A stretch of 64,000 nt of DNA from Bacteroidota bacterium (GTDB taxonomy: Bacteria > Bacteroidota > Bacteroidia > Cytophagales > Cyclobacteriaceae), in contig JAFDYV010000004.1 in NCBI GenBank assembly GCA_018267275.1, positions 434,001 to 498,000 of the forward strand. Direction: 5' to 3'. The notes under the pieces were generated by a model. The model was not told where the DNA came from and did no database searches. It saw only the letters and a list, made by a program, of their open reading frames with translations. A program made the position numbers and the translations under genes. This document shows positions 35,258 to 44,315 of this stretch, one piece after another (the first letter of the stretch is position 1; each line of letters opens with the position of its first letter).

Positions 35258-35761
35258 TTGGAACAACTGAAGCGAAACTTTATTCGGATTATTGAAGCGA
35301 ATCATGGCACAATCAAGAGCCTGTGTAGATCCTATTACTCCAGCGCAGAAGACCAAAAAGATGCTTTCCAAGATGTGGTGCTACAGCTTTGGAAATCATT
35401 TGAGAGTTTTCGGGGCGAGTCTGAAATCGGGACTTGGATTTATCGGGTAAGCCTCAACACGTTAATCACAAAAATCCGAAAGGAGAAAACGAAAATAGTG
35501 ACTGAGTCGATTGGTGACTCAGAAGAATCTATTTCGATAGTCGGGACAGATAGCGAGATTGAACTTCTGCAAATTGTTATTCAGTCTTTAAAAGAATTGG
35601 ATAAAGCGATTGTGATCCTTTATCTGGAAGGGTATAAGAATAAAGAAATCTCTCAAATTTTGAACCTCACCGCCACCAACGTCAGCACAAGATTGAACCG
35701 AGTGAGAGAAGAATTAAAAGCCAAATTTAAAAGCTTGCCCCATGAACTTAAACAACCTTAA
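35258..35761 (+). CDS. ECF-type RNA polymerase sigma factor (167 aa)
   Basis: Sigma-70 region 2 is clear (HGTIKSLCRSYYSSAEDQKDAFQDVVLQLWKSFESFRG, then IGTWIYRVSLNTLITKIRK). So is region 4 (LDKAIVILYLEGYKNKEISQIL, then TNVSTRLNRVREELK). It redirects RNA polymerase to a stress or envelope regulon. No ATG is available in frame. The frame opens after a TGA at 35225-35227, and the best start is the TTG at 35258. It overlaps the next, truncated gene by 20 bases. Confidence 0.88.
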   Translation: MEQLKRNFIRIIEANHGTIKSLCRSYYSSAEDQKDAFQDVVLQLWKSFESFRGESEIGTWIYRVSLNTLITKIRKEKTKIVTESIGDSEESISIVGTDSEIELLQIVIQSLKELDKAIVILYLEGYKNKEISQILNLTATNVSTRLNRVREELKAKFKSLPHELKQP

Positions 35762-35930
35762 ACCAGCTTGGCGACAGTTTCGATTAGTTAACTCGATGAC
35801 ATCGGTTGATGCGGCAGAAATATTGTTGCTTATTGAACGTTCCGAAGGTGCGAGGGTAAGCAAAATCCATCAATACTTTGTTAGTGCTATCCTGTTCGCA
35901 GTGATAACTATCTGTTGTCAAGCGGGATGA
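35742..35930 (+). pseudogene. truncated partner gene of the sigma factor (62 aa)
   Basis: It starts inside the end of the sigma gene and reads MNLNNLKPAWRQFRLVNSM, then begins a hydrophobic helix (FVSAILFAVITICCQ) and stops at once. In related Cytophagales I recall sigma factors followed by a multi-helix membrane protein with this type of N-terminus, so this looks like a homologue cut to its first third. A genuinely short one-helix protein is the alternative. The downstream DNA shows no continuation in any frame that I could follow. Confidence 0.5.
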
Positions 35931-36038
35931 TTTTTGTCACATTGAGCATGCGAAGTCCATCTTTAAACCAACCACGGTTTTCGCCAAGCTCAACCTGACA
36001 ACTCAATTTGTTTTCCTTAACATCATTTCGATTGCATT

Positions 36039-36893
36039 ATGGAGTTGAACTTCATTCGCTGGGACATCAATCCAGAGATTGTCAATATCTTGGGTTTCTC
36101 GTTGAGGTACTATGGCGTTTTTTTTGGAGGCGGGCTGTTGTTGTGCCATTCTATTCTGAAATGGATTTTCAAGAATGAAAAGATACCGTTAGAAAAATTG
36201 GATACGCTGACAATCTATGGTGTTGTCGGCATCTTCGTAGGCGCTCGGTTAGGCCACTGTTTGTTTTACGACCCATCCTATTATTTCAGTCACCCGTTTG
36301 AAATGTTATTTCCCATTCAACAAACAGAAACCGGGGGCTATGAATTTACCGGATATCTGGGCTTGGCGAGCCATGGGGGTGCGGCTGGGTTAATCATTGC
36401 ATTAATTCTCTATTCCAGAAAAACACACGAGTCAATCCTCAATACGGTTGATTTGATTGGCGTAGTCGCGGCTTTAGGTGGTTGCTTTATCCGTTTGGGT
36501 AATTTGATGAATTCTGAAATCATCGGGTTTCCCACCAACGTGCCGTGGGCATTTATTTTTGTGCGTGAGGATAACTTACCGCGGCATCCTGCTCAGTTGT
36601 ATGAAGCGACTGCTTATCTTTTCATTTTCGCGCTGACTTTCTACTTGTACAAAACAAACCGACCGCGGTTACAGAACGGTTTCTTTTTTGGCCTATCCTT
36701 ATCATCGATTTTCATGGCCCGGTTTTTCATTGAGTTTTTGAAAGAACGGCAAGTGGCTTTTGAAGAAACAATGCTGTTTGATATGGGGCAGTTGCTAAGC
36801 ATTCCATTTATTGTTGTTGGGATTGGGTTTGTGTTTTATGGGTGGAAGAAAACGACTGTTCCGCGCAAAGGTGTTAGACTTGAACCCAAATAA
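36039..36893 (+). CDS. lgt: prolipoprotein diacylglyceryl transferase
   Basis: A membrane enzyme that transfers diacylglycerol from phosphatidylglycerol to the lipobox cysteine of prolipoproteins. It has about seven helices. The family marks are ASHGGAAG (near 120), the signature RLGNLMNSEIIG (corresponding to G-R-x-G-N-F-x-N-x-E-x2-G), PRHPAQLYEA and an RFFIEFLKE block near the C-terminus. The 284 residues are usual. The window encodes several candidate lipoprotein substrates, including the FAS1 and Ig-like proteins. Confidence 0.95.
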   Translation: MELNFIRWDINPEIVNILGFSLRYYGVFFGGGLLLCHSILKWIFKNEKIPLEKLDTLTIYGVVGIFVGARLGHCLFYDPSYYFSHPFEMLFPIQQTETGGYEFTGYLGLASHGGAAGLIIALILYSRKTHESILNTVDLIGVVAALGGCFIRLGNLMNSEIIGFPTNVPWAFIFVREDNLPRHPAQLYEATAYLFIFALTFYLYKTNRPRLQNGFFFGLSLSSIFMARFFIEFLKERQVAFEETMLFDMGQLLSIPFIVVGIGFVFYGWKKTTVPRKGVRLEPK

Positions 36894-36982
36894 TGTATGG
36901 GGCATCGTCCCCGAAGCGGGAGCCGATGCGAGACAAAAGAAGTACCCCGATGCAAAATGTTAGAAAGATGATTTGTCTCACA

Positions 36983-37798
36983 TTATGCAACAATGCCCGT
37001 CAACATTTTATCTAATTCATTTTTGATTTGAAAGGGATTGCTGAAGAACAGCTCTTTCATTCGAAATTCAATGTCATCACACGTTTCGTCTTTGGTGAGC
37101 TTAACTATTTCCGCAATGCGCTGTTGAAAACTGGCGTTGAACCGCATATTATTTTTATCCACTAGGCCGCGGTCAATCATCACGCGCGCCTTTTTATTGC
37201 AGCGGCACGGGTTTTTGGGATTCACCAAACCACACTTGCCAGAAATGTATTGTAACAGATCTGTTTTAGCGCGGTGCAGCTTCACGCGAAAGTTGGCGGG
37301 AGTCGTATCAAACAATTCGGCTCCGAGTTGATGGTCGGCACCAAATATCTCTCCGATAATGTAAATCAATCGCTGCTCGCGGTTGAGGCACATGAGCATG
37401 GCCGTGGAGCACAGAATGCGCACTTCTTCTACCTCTGCTTCTGATATGGTTTCATCCACTTCTTCGCTAAAACTGCCAAAGGCTTTTGGATTTTCTTCGA
37501 TGAGTCTCTCCGTCTTCCTTTTGGGGGAATTTAAAAAGTGATTGAAGGCAATGCGATACAGCCATGTGCTGAACTGAGCGTTGCCCTTGAAGGTTTTCAG
37601 GCTCGTCACCACTTTTATCAGCACTTCCTGCGTAGCATCCAGTGCATCATCGGGATGGATGAACAGCCGAAGTGAGATATTGTAAATGTAATCCTGGTAG
37701 CGTTTGATCAATAACTCCAACGATTTCTTATCGCCTTTGATGGATGCCGCAATCAACACCTGGTCGGTGGGCTCGCTTGCTCTTAGTGATTGGGTCAT
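36983..37798 (-). CDS. ECF-type sigma factor with a cysteine-bearing C-terminal extension (271 aa)
   Basis: Region 2 reads KSLELLIKRYQDYIYNISLRLF, then ALDATQEVLIKVVTSLKTFKGNAQFSTWLYRIAFNHFLN. Region 4 reads LNREQRLIYIIGEIFG, then TTPANFRVKLHRAK. After region 4 an extra 80 residues contain KCGLVNPKNPCRCNKKA, a three-cysteine element that could bind metal or sense redox state, and a helical tail. ECF factors without extensions have about 170-190 residues. Its start overlaps the stop of the upstream monooxygenase-like gene by 4 bases. Confidence 0.87.
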   Translation of the reverse strand: MTQSLRASEPTDQVLIAASIKGDKKSLELLIKRYQDYIYNISLRLFIHPDDALDATQEVLIKVVTSLKTFKGNAQFSTWLYRIAFNHFLNSPKRKTERLIEENPKAFGSFSEEVDETISEAEVEEVRILCSTAMLMCLNREQRLIYIIGEIFGADHQLGAELFDTTPANFRVKLHRAKTDLLQYISGKCGLVNPKNPCRCNKKARVMIDRGLVDKNNMRFNASFQQRIAEIVKLTKDETCDDIEFRMKELFFSNPFQIKNELDKMLTGIVA

Positions 37799-38430
37799 GG
37801 TTTTGCGATGTGAAGGGGTGTATCGAAATACTCAACTTGTATTCTTTGATTCGAAAAATAAGTTACGGCTCTTTCCCTGGTTTCCCAAATGGTCAGTAGG
37901 CCTGCTTTTCCTTTGTCATCTTTAATGAAGACGACTTTAATAAGGCCTTCGGCTTTTTGTACATCTGAGAGCCGACCGTCACAAAGTGCTGCCCAAAAGG
38001 TAACGTCTGATTGACTAGTCGTTTTCAGCGTTTCTATTTTTTCAATTTCATAATAATCTACTTGACCTCGTTGGCCATACGATTTCTCGGTCCGCTCAAA
38101 CCACTTTTCAGTGAACCATGCTTGAGCTGCCGCTTTGTTGTTCCAAAGATAGATGCCGCCAAAAAGTTTGTGGTTTTCGGTGAAACTATAAAACTTCTCA
38201 CCGAGTCCGTCAATGGCTTGGTATTCGGGAAATGATTTTTTCATTTTGCCCACCACTAGCGAACGCCACGCATACCAGGGTTTTTTTACTTTGGTGATCA
38301 CGAGGGTTTGGAACGTTGTGCTGTTGGCAGTAGTTTGTACCGCTTGGGTTTGATTGCCGGTGACATCTGTGGCACAAGCAAGGGTTTGAAAGGCAATGGC
38401 CGTCATGACGATTTTGGTTAAAAGGTTCAT
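37795..38430 (-). CDS. exported YdhR/antibiotic-biosynthesis-monooxygenase-like protein (211 aa)
   Basis: An N-terminal export signal with Cys19 (KIVMTAIAFQTLACATD) could be a weak lipobox (T-L-A-C). The middle has the ferredoxin-like layout of small heme or quinone monooxygenase-type proteins (FYSFTENHKLFGGIYLWNNKAAAQAWFTEKWFER). It is co-translated with the ECF sigma factor downstream (ATGA overlap), which is an unusual pairing. It may be part of the signal that controls the sigma factor, or simply one of its targets. Confidence 0.6.
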   Translation of the reverse strand: MNLLTKIVMTAIAFQTLACATDVTGNQTQAVQTTANSTTFQTLVITKVKKPWYAWRSLVVGKMKKSFPEYQAIDGLGEKFYSFTENHKLFGGIYLWNNKAAAQAWFTEKWFERTEKSYGQRGQVDYYEIEKIETLKTTSQSDVTFWAALCDGRLSDVQKAEGLIKVVFIKDDKGKAGLLTIWETRERAVTYFSNQRIQVEYFDTPLHIAKP

Positions 38431-38509
38431 ACTTGTTTTTTGCCTTTAGACCAACAATCAAGAATGTGTTACAAAAGTTTTTGATGCCTTTGCGGGATTG
38501 AGGCGCCAA

Positions 38510-40150
38510 CTATTGATGTGGCTCGCGAATAAGCACCGCTAAATCCTCTTCTAACTGTGGATTGCCGGGATGCTTGGCTGCAAAATCAACCTTATCACCA
38601 TTTCTTTCTATCAACCGAAAACTGGGTACCTCCCTTACTTTAAACTCCTTCATCAAATCTAAATCGCGGCCCACACGAAAGTGGACAATGCCCTCGGCAA
38701 ATAGGTTGTATCGATTTACTTCTTGCGTCCATTGAGCCGCATCCTCATCCAACGAAAGCAGCACAAATTGCACCTTTCCACGAAATTTTTTTTGAAGGCG
38801 CTTCGCATATTCCAATTCGTAGAGGTAGGGCAGCACGCGGCCAGACCAAAATACCACGTACAAAATTTGTCGGTGTTTGCTGTAATTCCTAAACCAACGA
38901 AACTTTTCAGCTCCGTTTTCGCCCACGTTGGTCAAGTTGCGCTCATACTGCTGGTAAAGCTGAAACTGCTGCTGTAGCGAATTGCCTCCACCTAAATCTT
39001 GGATAATCTCGTCCTCCAGGGGTGTAGTCTTCAACATCGTGGCGTTCTGCCAAAAAATTGAGTCATACGGAATTTTTAACAAGGCTTCTTTGGTGGCCAC
39101 AAAAGGTGAAAAAGCAATGGGTCGGCCCGGGTGAATTTCAGTAGAGATTAAGTCGATACGGGTGATGTGTACGCCATCTCTCGTCACGTTTCTACTTTCG
39201 CGTGAGAGGTGATAGGGATAGTATTTGCCTTGGAACACATTATAGTGCGCTGTAGCCTTGGCGATGTTTCCTTCATGGGTTTTCGTTTCCGTTGCCCTTA
39301 CGATGGCATGCGTACCAAACTCTACGTAAAGTGTGCCGGAGATTTGCGGATCAAGGCGATAACCCGCTTTGGTTTGTACGGAATCTTTTTGTCTTTCGTA
39401 GTTGATTTTGTACACAGGGTGCCCGTCATACGAAGTAGCACCCGCAAACGAAAAAATGTACCGATCAAAATCTGCATACAAGTCACTTACCTCGCGGAAG
39501 AAGGAGACATGTTGGGTTGGCGCTTCAGCTTGAAAAGCTGCTACATCGGCTTGCAATACCTGCTGCACCGAAATAGGTTCGTGGCCCTGGGCTAAAGCTG
39601 TGCGGTCTAAACTTCTGCGTAGTTGGTTGATGCGTATCGGATCCTTTTCCCCCACTGTTGCCCGAAATGCGCGGTAGCCTTGTGTGCGCCATAGGTCCAC
39701 AGAAGCCTCTATCAGTCGGCCATAGACCGAATCATCTTTACAATAGTGCCGGTAAAAAAAAGTTTGCACAAAGGTGTTTCGGTTGCAGTTGCGCGCCACA
39801 CTGCCGAGGGCCTGCCTGGCCACCCGCGTGGCATTGATCTTTTTCTCCAGCACAATTACTTCTTCGAGCTCTGTGGAAATTGGCTTTAGCAATATGGACA
39901 AAGTCTTTTGGTCTGCGTTCACCTCAACAGACTCGTAACCCACACAAGAGACTTTTATTTTGGTTGCGTGATTTAAAGACAAGCTGAATTGACCTTCGGC
40001 ATTGGTGCTTGTGCCCTTGGTGGTGCCGGGCACGCCAACGGAAGCAAAAGGGACCGCTAATCCTGTTTCTTTGTCACGCACCACGCCCTCCACGAGCAAT
40101 TGTGCAAATGACGTGTGCGCCAGCATCACAAAAATCAACGACCTAAACAT
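38510..40150 (-). CDS. carboxypeptidase-regulatory-like domain protein with a C-terminal thioredoxin-like fold (546 aa)
   Basis: Start taken at the Met codon at 40150 (MFRSLIFVMLAHTSFAQ, a signal peptide); the frame is open to 40252. Residues about 20-100 are a CarboxypepD_reg-like beta-sandwich (LLVEGVVRDKETGLAVPFASVGVPGT), as in TonB-linked proteins. A long middle part follows (ARQALGSVARNCNRNTFVQTFFYRHY). The last 130 residues are thioredoxin-like (ILYVVFWSGRVLPYLYELEYAK, VREVPSFRLIERNG) but the CxxC site is replaced by SGRV, so no disulfide chemistry is expected. It is probably periplasmic or surface-exposed. Confidence 0.75.
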   Translation of the reverse strand: MFRSLIFVMLAHTSFAQLLVEGVVRDKETGLAVPFASVGVPGTTKGTSTNAEGQFSLSLNHATKIKVSCVGYESVEVNADQKTLSILLKPISTELEEVIVLEKKINATRVARQALGSVARNCNRNTFVQTFFYRHYCKDDSVYGRLIEASVDLWRTQGYRAFRATVGEKDPIRINQLRRSLDRTALAQGHEPISVQQVLQADVAAFQAEAPTQHVSFFREVSDLYADFDRYIFSFAGATSYDGHPVYKINYERQKDSVQTKAGYRLDPQISGTLYVEFGTHAIVRATETKTHEGNIAKATAHYNVFQGKYYPYHLSRESRNVTRDGVHITRIDLISTEIHPGRPIAFSPFVATKEALLKIPYDSIFWQNATMLKTTPLEDEIIQDLGGGNSLQQQFQLYQQYERNLTNVGENGAEKFRWFRNYSKHRQILYVVFWSGRVLPYLYELEYAKRLQKKFRGKVQFVLLSLDEDAAQWTQEVNRYNLFAEGIVHFRVGRDLDLMKEFKVREVPSFRLIERNGDKVDFAAKHPGNPQLEEDLAVLIREPHQ

Positions 40151-40343
40151 TGCGCTCATCCAAAAACGGGATGCCAACTTACAAAAAAAAGGGTTCCGAT
40201 AGGAGCAAACAGAGATTGACGTTTTTTGTGACTGCCAATTCTTTACGGACATCTGACTAACAAGAAATCACTTCAATGCAACTAGGCTCAATTTTAGATT
40301 TTCTCGTCCAACAGGCAACCCAAGTCCATCATTTTGCGTCTAA

Positions 40344-40362
40344 TACCTAAATCTCTTAGGTA
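40344..40362 (+). promoter_or_regulatory. putative PadR operator (TACCTAA-N5-TTAGGTA)
   Basis: A perfect 7-bp palindrome with a 5-base centre ends 11 bases before the padR start codon. A TTTTG (40332-40336) lies upstream at a spacing suitable for a -33 element, so the palindrome would overlap the promoter. Autoregulation by the adjacent PadR protein is inferred. Confidence 0.5.
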
Positions 40363-40373
40363 ATAAGACAATT

Positions 40374-40706
40374 ATGCATTCACCCGAGCTGCTGAAAGGC
40401 ACCCTACAAACCATTATACTCAAAGTATTGAAAGATCACGGCCGCATGTATGGATACGAAATCACGCAGCGTGTAAAAGAACTGTCGGACAGCCGACTGT
40501 TGCTCACGGAGGGAGCACTTTACCCAACCCTTCACAAACTTGAAGCGGAAGGCTTGTTAAAAACTGAAACCGTTTTATTGGGTAAGCGCATACGAAAATA
40601 CTATACGCTCACGACCGAAGGCAAGAGCTTGGTAAGAGAGCGCGTGAATGAACTAGTGGATTTCATCAAAACCATGAGCAACGTCCTGCAAGTAAAACTT
40701 GCCTGA
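40374..40706 (+). CDS. PadR-family transcriptional regulator
   Basis: A 110-residue winged-helix repressor. The family block is ELLKGTLQTIILKVLKDHGRMYGYEITQRVKELSDSRLLLTEGALYPTLHKLEAEGLLKTE, followed by the wing (RIRKYYTLTTEGKSLV) and a C-terminal dimerisation helix. PadR proteins of this type are often coupled to ABC-type permeases with an N-terminal PadR-associated extension, which is exactly the neighbour here, one base downstream. Confidence 0.93.
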   Translation: MHSPELLKGTLQTIILKVLKDHGRMYGYEITQRVKELSDSRLLLTEGALYPTLHKLEAEGLLKTETVLLGKRIRKYYTLTTEGKSLVRERVNELVDFIKTMSNVLQVKLA

Positions 40707-40707
40707 T

Positions 40708-43410
40708 ATGGAATCGTTGACCAAAGACCATATCGACTACATCATTAAAGACCTGAGCTACCGCGGCATTGTGGCGGAAGGCGTACAAGAAGAATTGTTA
40801 GATCATATCTGCTCCGTTACAGAGACAGAAATGGATAAAGGTTCGCGCTTCATCGATGCATACCACTTAGCGCTTCGCTCTTTTGGTCACACGGCAGGTC
40901 TGCGCCAAACACAAAAACAAATTATCAAAGCTGAAAATACAAAGCCCATGGATATGCTCAGGAATTATTTTACCATCGCGCTGCGCAATTTGCGCAAGTA
41001 TCGTTTTTATTCATTTATTAACATCGCTGGGCTCTCCATCGGGTTGGGCATTTGTTTGATCATTGTTCTGTTTGTTGTCAACGAATTGAGTTACGATAAG
41101 CACTTCGCCAATGCCGACCGCATTTACCGCGTGCGCAGCGAAATTACATTTGGTGGCAGCGATTCGCGCATGCTCTACACGCCATCGCCTTTGGCAGCCA
41201 CGCTTGCCAGCGATTTCCCCGAAGTGGAAGCTACGGTTCATTTCCGCAACCGCGGCTCGTACCTCGTGAAGCGTACCGATGAAAACATCAAAGAACCCAA
41301 CACCATGTGGGCGAGTAAAGACTTTTTCAAAGTCTTTCAGGTGCCGCTCATAGCCGGTAACCCAGCCACTGCATTGGCCGAACCAAACTCCGTGGCGATT
41401 AGTAAAACATTGGCGGATAAACTTTTTCCCGGTGAAAATGCCATGGGGCAAACTCTGATCCTTGACAACCAAATCACCGCCAAGGTAAATGCGATTTACC
41501 AAGACCTACCAGCGCAGACCCACTTTCATTTCAATCTGTTGATTTCGCTGGAGGGCGACAAAGAATCCACAGAGAACCGGTGGTACAGCAATAACTTTCA
41601 AACCTATTTTTTACTGCGCAAAGACGCTGACCCTAAGAAACTTGAGAGTAAGCTTCCGCAGTTGATTGTAGACCGCGCGATGCCGCAGTTAAAGGAAATA
41701 TTGGGTGCTGATTTCAGTATGGAGAAATTCAAGGCCTCGGGTAATAAATTGGAATACTATGTGCAGCCGCTGAGTGACATTCACCTGCTAAGCAACTACA
41801 CAGGTGAGTTCGAACCTAACTTTGATATCACGTACATCTATTTGTTCGCTGCCATCGCTGCGTTCATCCTCATCATTGCCTGCATCAACTTCATGAATTT
41901 ATCTACCGCGCGCAGCGCCAACCGCGCCAAAGAAGTGGGCATCCGCAAAGTGATGGGTTCTTTCCGCTCCCATCTCATGCGGCAGTTCCTGACAGAGTCG
42001 GTTTTGTTGAGTATTCTTTCTATGCTTCTTGCCATGGGTATTGCTTACTTGTTATTGCCTGTTTTCAACGATTTATCCGGGCGCGCCCTCACAATGCCAT
42101 TCAAGAGCGGTTTGTTTTATACCATTATATTTCTGGCAAGCCTTGCCGTGGGTGTGGCGGCTGGATTTTATCCGTCATTTTTTCTCTCCGCATTTAAACC
42201 CGTGCAGGTATTGAAAGGGCATGTAGCACTGGGCATGAAGAGCGGTATGGTGCGCAGTGCGCTGGTGGTCTTCCAGTTTACGGTTTCTATTTTCCTGGTG
42301 ATTGGTACCATGGCTGTGTACCGCCAACTCAATTACATTCAAACCAAAAAGCTCGGCTTCAACAAAGATCAGGTGCTGGTGGTAGACGATGCCTACGCGC
42401 TCGGCACTAACCGCGTGGCATATAAAAATGAAGTGATGAACACCGGCAAAATGGAAAGCGCTACGATGTCGGGGTACTTGCCGGTGGAAGGAGGATACCG
42501 CAGCGATAACCCCTGGTGGATTGAAGGGCGCGACCCCTCCATGCAAGAAAATTTAGTCAGCATTCAAAACTGGCGCATTGATTACGATTACATCAAAACG
42601 CTGGGTATGAAAATAAAAGAGGGTCGCGATTTCTCGCAGGAATTTCCGTCCGATTCTTCTGCTGTGATCCTCAACGAAGCAGCCATCAAAACCTTCAATT
42701 TCCCGGGCGAAGTGATTGGTAGCCGCATTGCTACTTTTGCTGATGCGCCCGGTGGCGGCCCCGACAAAAACAAACTACAGGTGCTCACCGTGATAGGCGT
42801 GGTCGAGAATTTTCACTTCCAATCACTCCGCGAAAATTTTTCTCCTGTAATGATGTTCATCAGCAAGGGTGGGGGTGGCCCCATTTCGTTCCGCTTTAAA
42901 TCTGAAGACGCACAAGAAGTGATCAGCATAGCCGAAGCCAAGTGGAAGGCAATGGCACCCGGTCAGCCGTTTACCTACTACTTTTTGGACGACCGCTTTA
43001 ATAACATGTATGCTGCCGAAATGCGGCTTGGAAAAGTGTTTGGCATTTTTGCCACGCTGGCAATTTTGATCGCCTGCCTGGGTTTGTTTGCGCTTACAGC
43101 TTTCACGGCTGAACAACGTACCAAAGAAATAGGCATTCGAAAAGTATTGGGTGCCAGCATTAGCAGCATTGTGCTGTTGCTCTCCAAAGAGTTTGGCAAG
43201 TTGATACTCATTGCTTTTGTGCTGGCCGCACCGTTGGCTTGGTTCGGCATCGACTGGTGGTTGAAAGACTACTCGTATCGAACTGAAATAGGCGTGGGTT
43301 TATACTTGCTCGCTGGCCTCGCAGCATTTTTGGTTGCCTGGATTACCATGAGCTTTCAATCCTTTCGCGCGGCTGCGAGCAACCCTGTCAAGAGTTTGAG
43401 AAGCGAGTAG
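40708..43410 (+). CDS. MacB/FtsX-family ABC transporter permease with a PadR-linked N-terminal extension (900 aa)
   Basis: Residues 1-90 are a soluble extension (MESLTKDHIDYIIKDLSYRG, EELLDHICSVTETEMDKG) of the kind found in permeases next to PadR genes. Then come two copies of the periplasmic MacB core plus FtsX domain. The helices lie near 105-125, 375-395, 425-445, 470-490, 520-540, 780-800, 830-850 and 870-890. The motif RANRAKEVGIRKVMGS recurs as EQRTKEIGIRKVLGAS, marking the two halves. No ATPase gene is adjacent. The frame begins at a TTG (40699) but the ATG at 40708 follows the padR stop by one base. It exports lipophilic substrates or acts in stress signalling. Confidence 0.9.
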   Translation: MESLTKDHIDYIIKDLSYRGIVAEGVQEELLDHICSVTETEMDKGSRFIDAYHLALRSFGHTAGLRQTQKQIIKAENTKPMDMLRNYFTIALRNLRKYRFYSFINIAGLSIGLGICLIIVLFVVNELSYDKHFANADRIYRVRSEITFGGSDSRMLYTPSPLAATLASDFPEVEATVHFRNRGSYLVKRTDENIKEPNTMWASKDFFKVFQVPLIAGNPATALAEPNSVAISKTLADKLFPGENAMGQTLILDNQITAKVNAIYQDLPAQTHFHFNLLISLEGDKESTENRWYSNNFQTYFLLRKDADPKKLESKLPQLIVDRAMPQLKEILGADFSMEKFKASGNKLEYYVQPLSDIHLLSNYTGEFEPNFDITYIYLFAAIAAFILIIACINFMNLSTARSANRAKEVGIRKVMGSFRSHLMRQFLTESVLLSILSMLLAMGIAYLLLPVFNDLSGRALTMPFKSGLFYTIIFLASLAVGVAAGFYPSFFLSAFKPVQVLKGHVALGMKSGMVRSALVVFQFTVSIFLVIGTMAVYRQLNYIQTKKLGFNKDQVLVVDDAYALGTNRVAYKNEVMNTGKMESATMSGYLPVEGGYRSDNPWWIEGRDPSMQENLVSIQNWRIDYDYIKTLGMKIKEGRDFSQEFPSDSSAVILNEAAIKTFNFPGEVIGSRIATFADAPGGGPDKNKLQVLTVIGVVENFHFQSLRENFSPVMMFISKGGGGPISFRFKSEDAQEVISIAEAKWKAMAPGQPFTYYFLDDRFNNMYAAEMRLGKVFGIFATLAILIACLGLFALTAFTAEQRTKEIGIRKVLGASISSIVLLLSKEFGKLILIAFVLAAPLAWFGIDWWLKDYSYRTEIGVGLYLLAGLAAFLVAWITMSFQSFRAAASNPVKSLRSE

Positions 43411-43470
43411 ACTCTAGATTGAATAGGCTGAACTAAGAAGTCCTTGAATTTTTAATTCAGGAATCATCGG

Positions 43471-44163
43471 CTAGATGCCGCAGCCTCTTGTATCAATTGC
43501 CGCCAAACAAAGTTTTTTGTCCAAGATGGCGAGGAAGATGTTAAAGGTATTAAAATCACCGGTTTTATTAGCCAAATTAATATTACCCGACCACACCATT
43601 GCAGCATCAAGCGTGTTGAGTTTTGTTTTGACTTCTTCAGGAATTTCATCATTGGCGGCTGCAAGGTAAGACTGGTAGGTGTCCAACAAAAAATGGCTGT
43701 CTTTTTTAGCGCTAGTAAAATAAATACCTTCAAATGGAAGATTGCAGGGATCGACATTTTGTTGGTTGATAAAATACGCGTTGTCGGGTTTGGGTGAATT
43801 CATGAACAACAAAAATTCTGTGTTACCGAAAAAATCGAGCGTTTGTTTTACTTCACTTACGCTTGGGTAAATGCCTGCGCCTTCTTCAATAATGTAACAG
43901 CCAACCGCTGTGTTAAGGTAGCCGGCAAGTTTGTCTCGGTCGTTTACGGCTTCTAGAAATTGTTGTAACTCAAAAGGGATTTCCTCAAACTTCGTTGAAG
44001 TGAGCGAAGGAGTGGAACTTACATCATTTGTGGGCTGCTCGGTTATAGAAGAGTCTTGCTGTTGTTGCACTTGTACAGTATCAACCGTTGTTGCTTCTTG
44101 TTTTTGAGGATTACACATCGTAAAGATGGTGACCACCGAAAGTATTGTGAAAGCACTTCTCAT
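43471..44163 (-). CDS. exported protein of unknown function (230 aa)
   Basis: Start taken at MRSAFTILSVVTIFTMC, a signal sequence with a cysteine at the end of the hydrophobic core that could be lipid-modified (weak lipobox). A Q/T/S-rich linker follows (VDTVQVQQQQDSSITEQ), then a globular region with YLNTAVGCYIIEEGAGIYPSVSEV and a C-terminal CLAAIDTRGCGI. I do not recognise a family. It is convergent with the MacB-like gene. Confidence 0.6.
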   Translation of the reverse strand: MRSAFTILSVVTIFTMCNPQKQEATTVDTVQVQQQQDSSITEQPTNDVSSTPSLTSTKFEEIPFELQQFLEAVNDRDKLAGYLNTAVGCYIIEEGAGIYPSVSEVKQTLDFFGNTEFLLFMNSPKPDNAYFINQQNVDPCNLPFEGIYFTSAKKDSHFLLDTYQSYLAAANDEIPEEVKTKLNTLDAAMVWSGNINLANKTGDFNTFNIFLAILDKKLCLAAIDTRGCGI

Positions 44164-44315
44164 AGCATTTGTTTGCATGTACTAATGTAATCAGCTTATA
44201 CAAATCTACATTTTTGATTTTGAAACTATTCTGCCGCAGAAGCCGCTAAGAAATGCACGCGAATGGAGAGAGTTGAGCTTTAGTGGCGGCATGACGCTGC
44301 TCTTCCGTCTACAAA

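Noticed and set aside
36894..36982. gcatcg / cgatgc inverted repeat after lgt as a terminator
   Set aside because: The stem is short and interrupted, and no T tract follows; kept out of the feature list.
43411..43470. ccttgaattttt / aattcagg as a bidirectional terminator between convergent genes
   Set aside because: The arms do not pair in register (one extra base) and the stem would be A/T-rich and weak.
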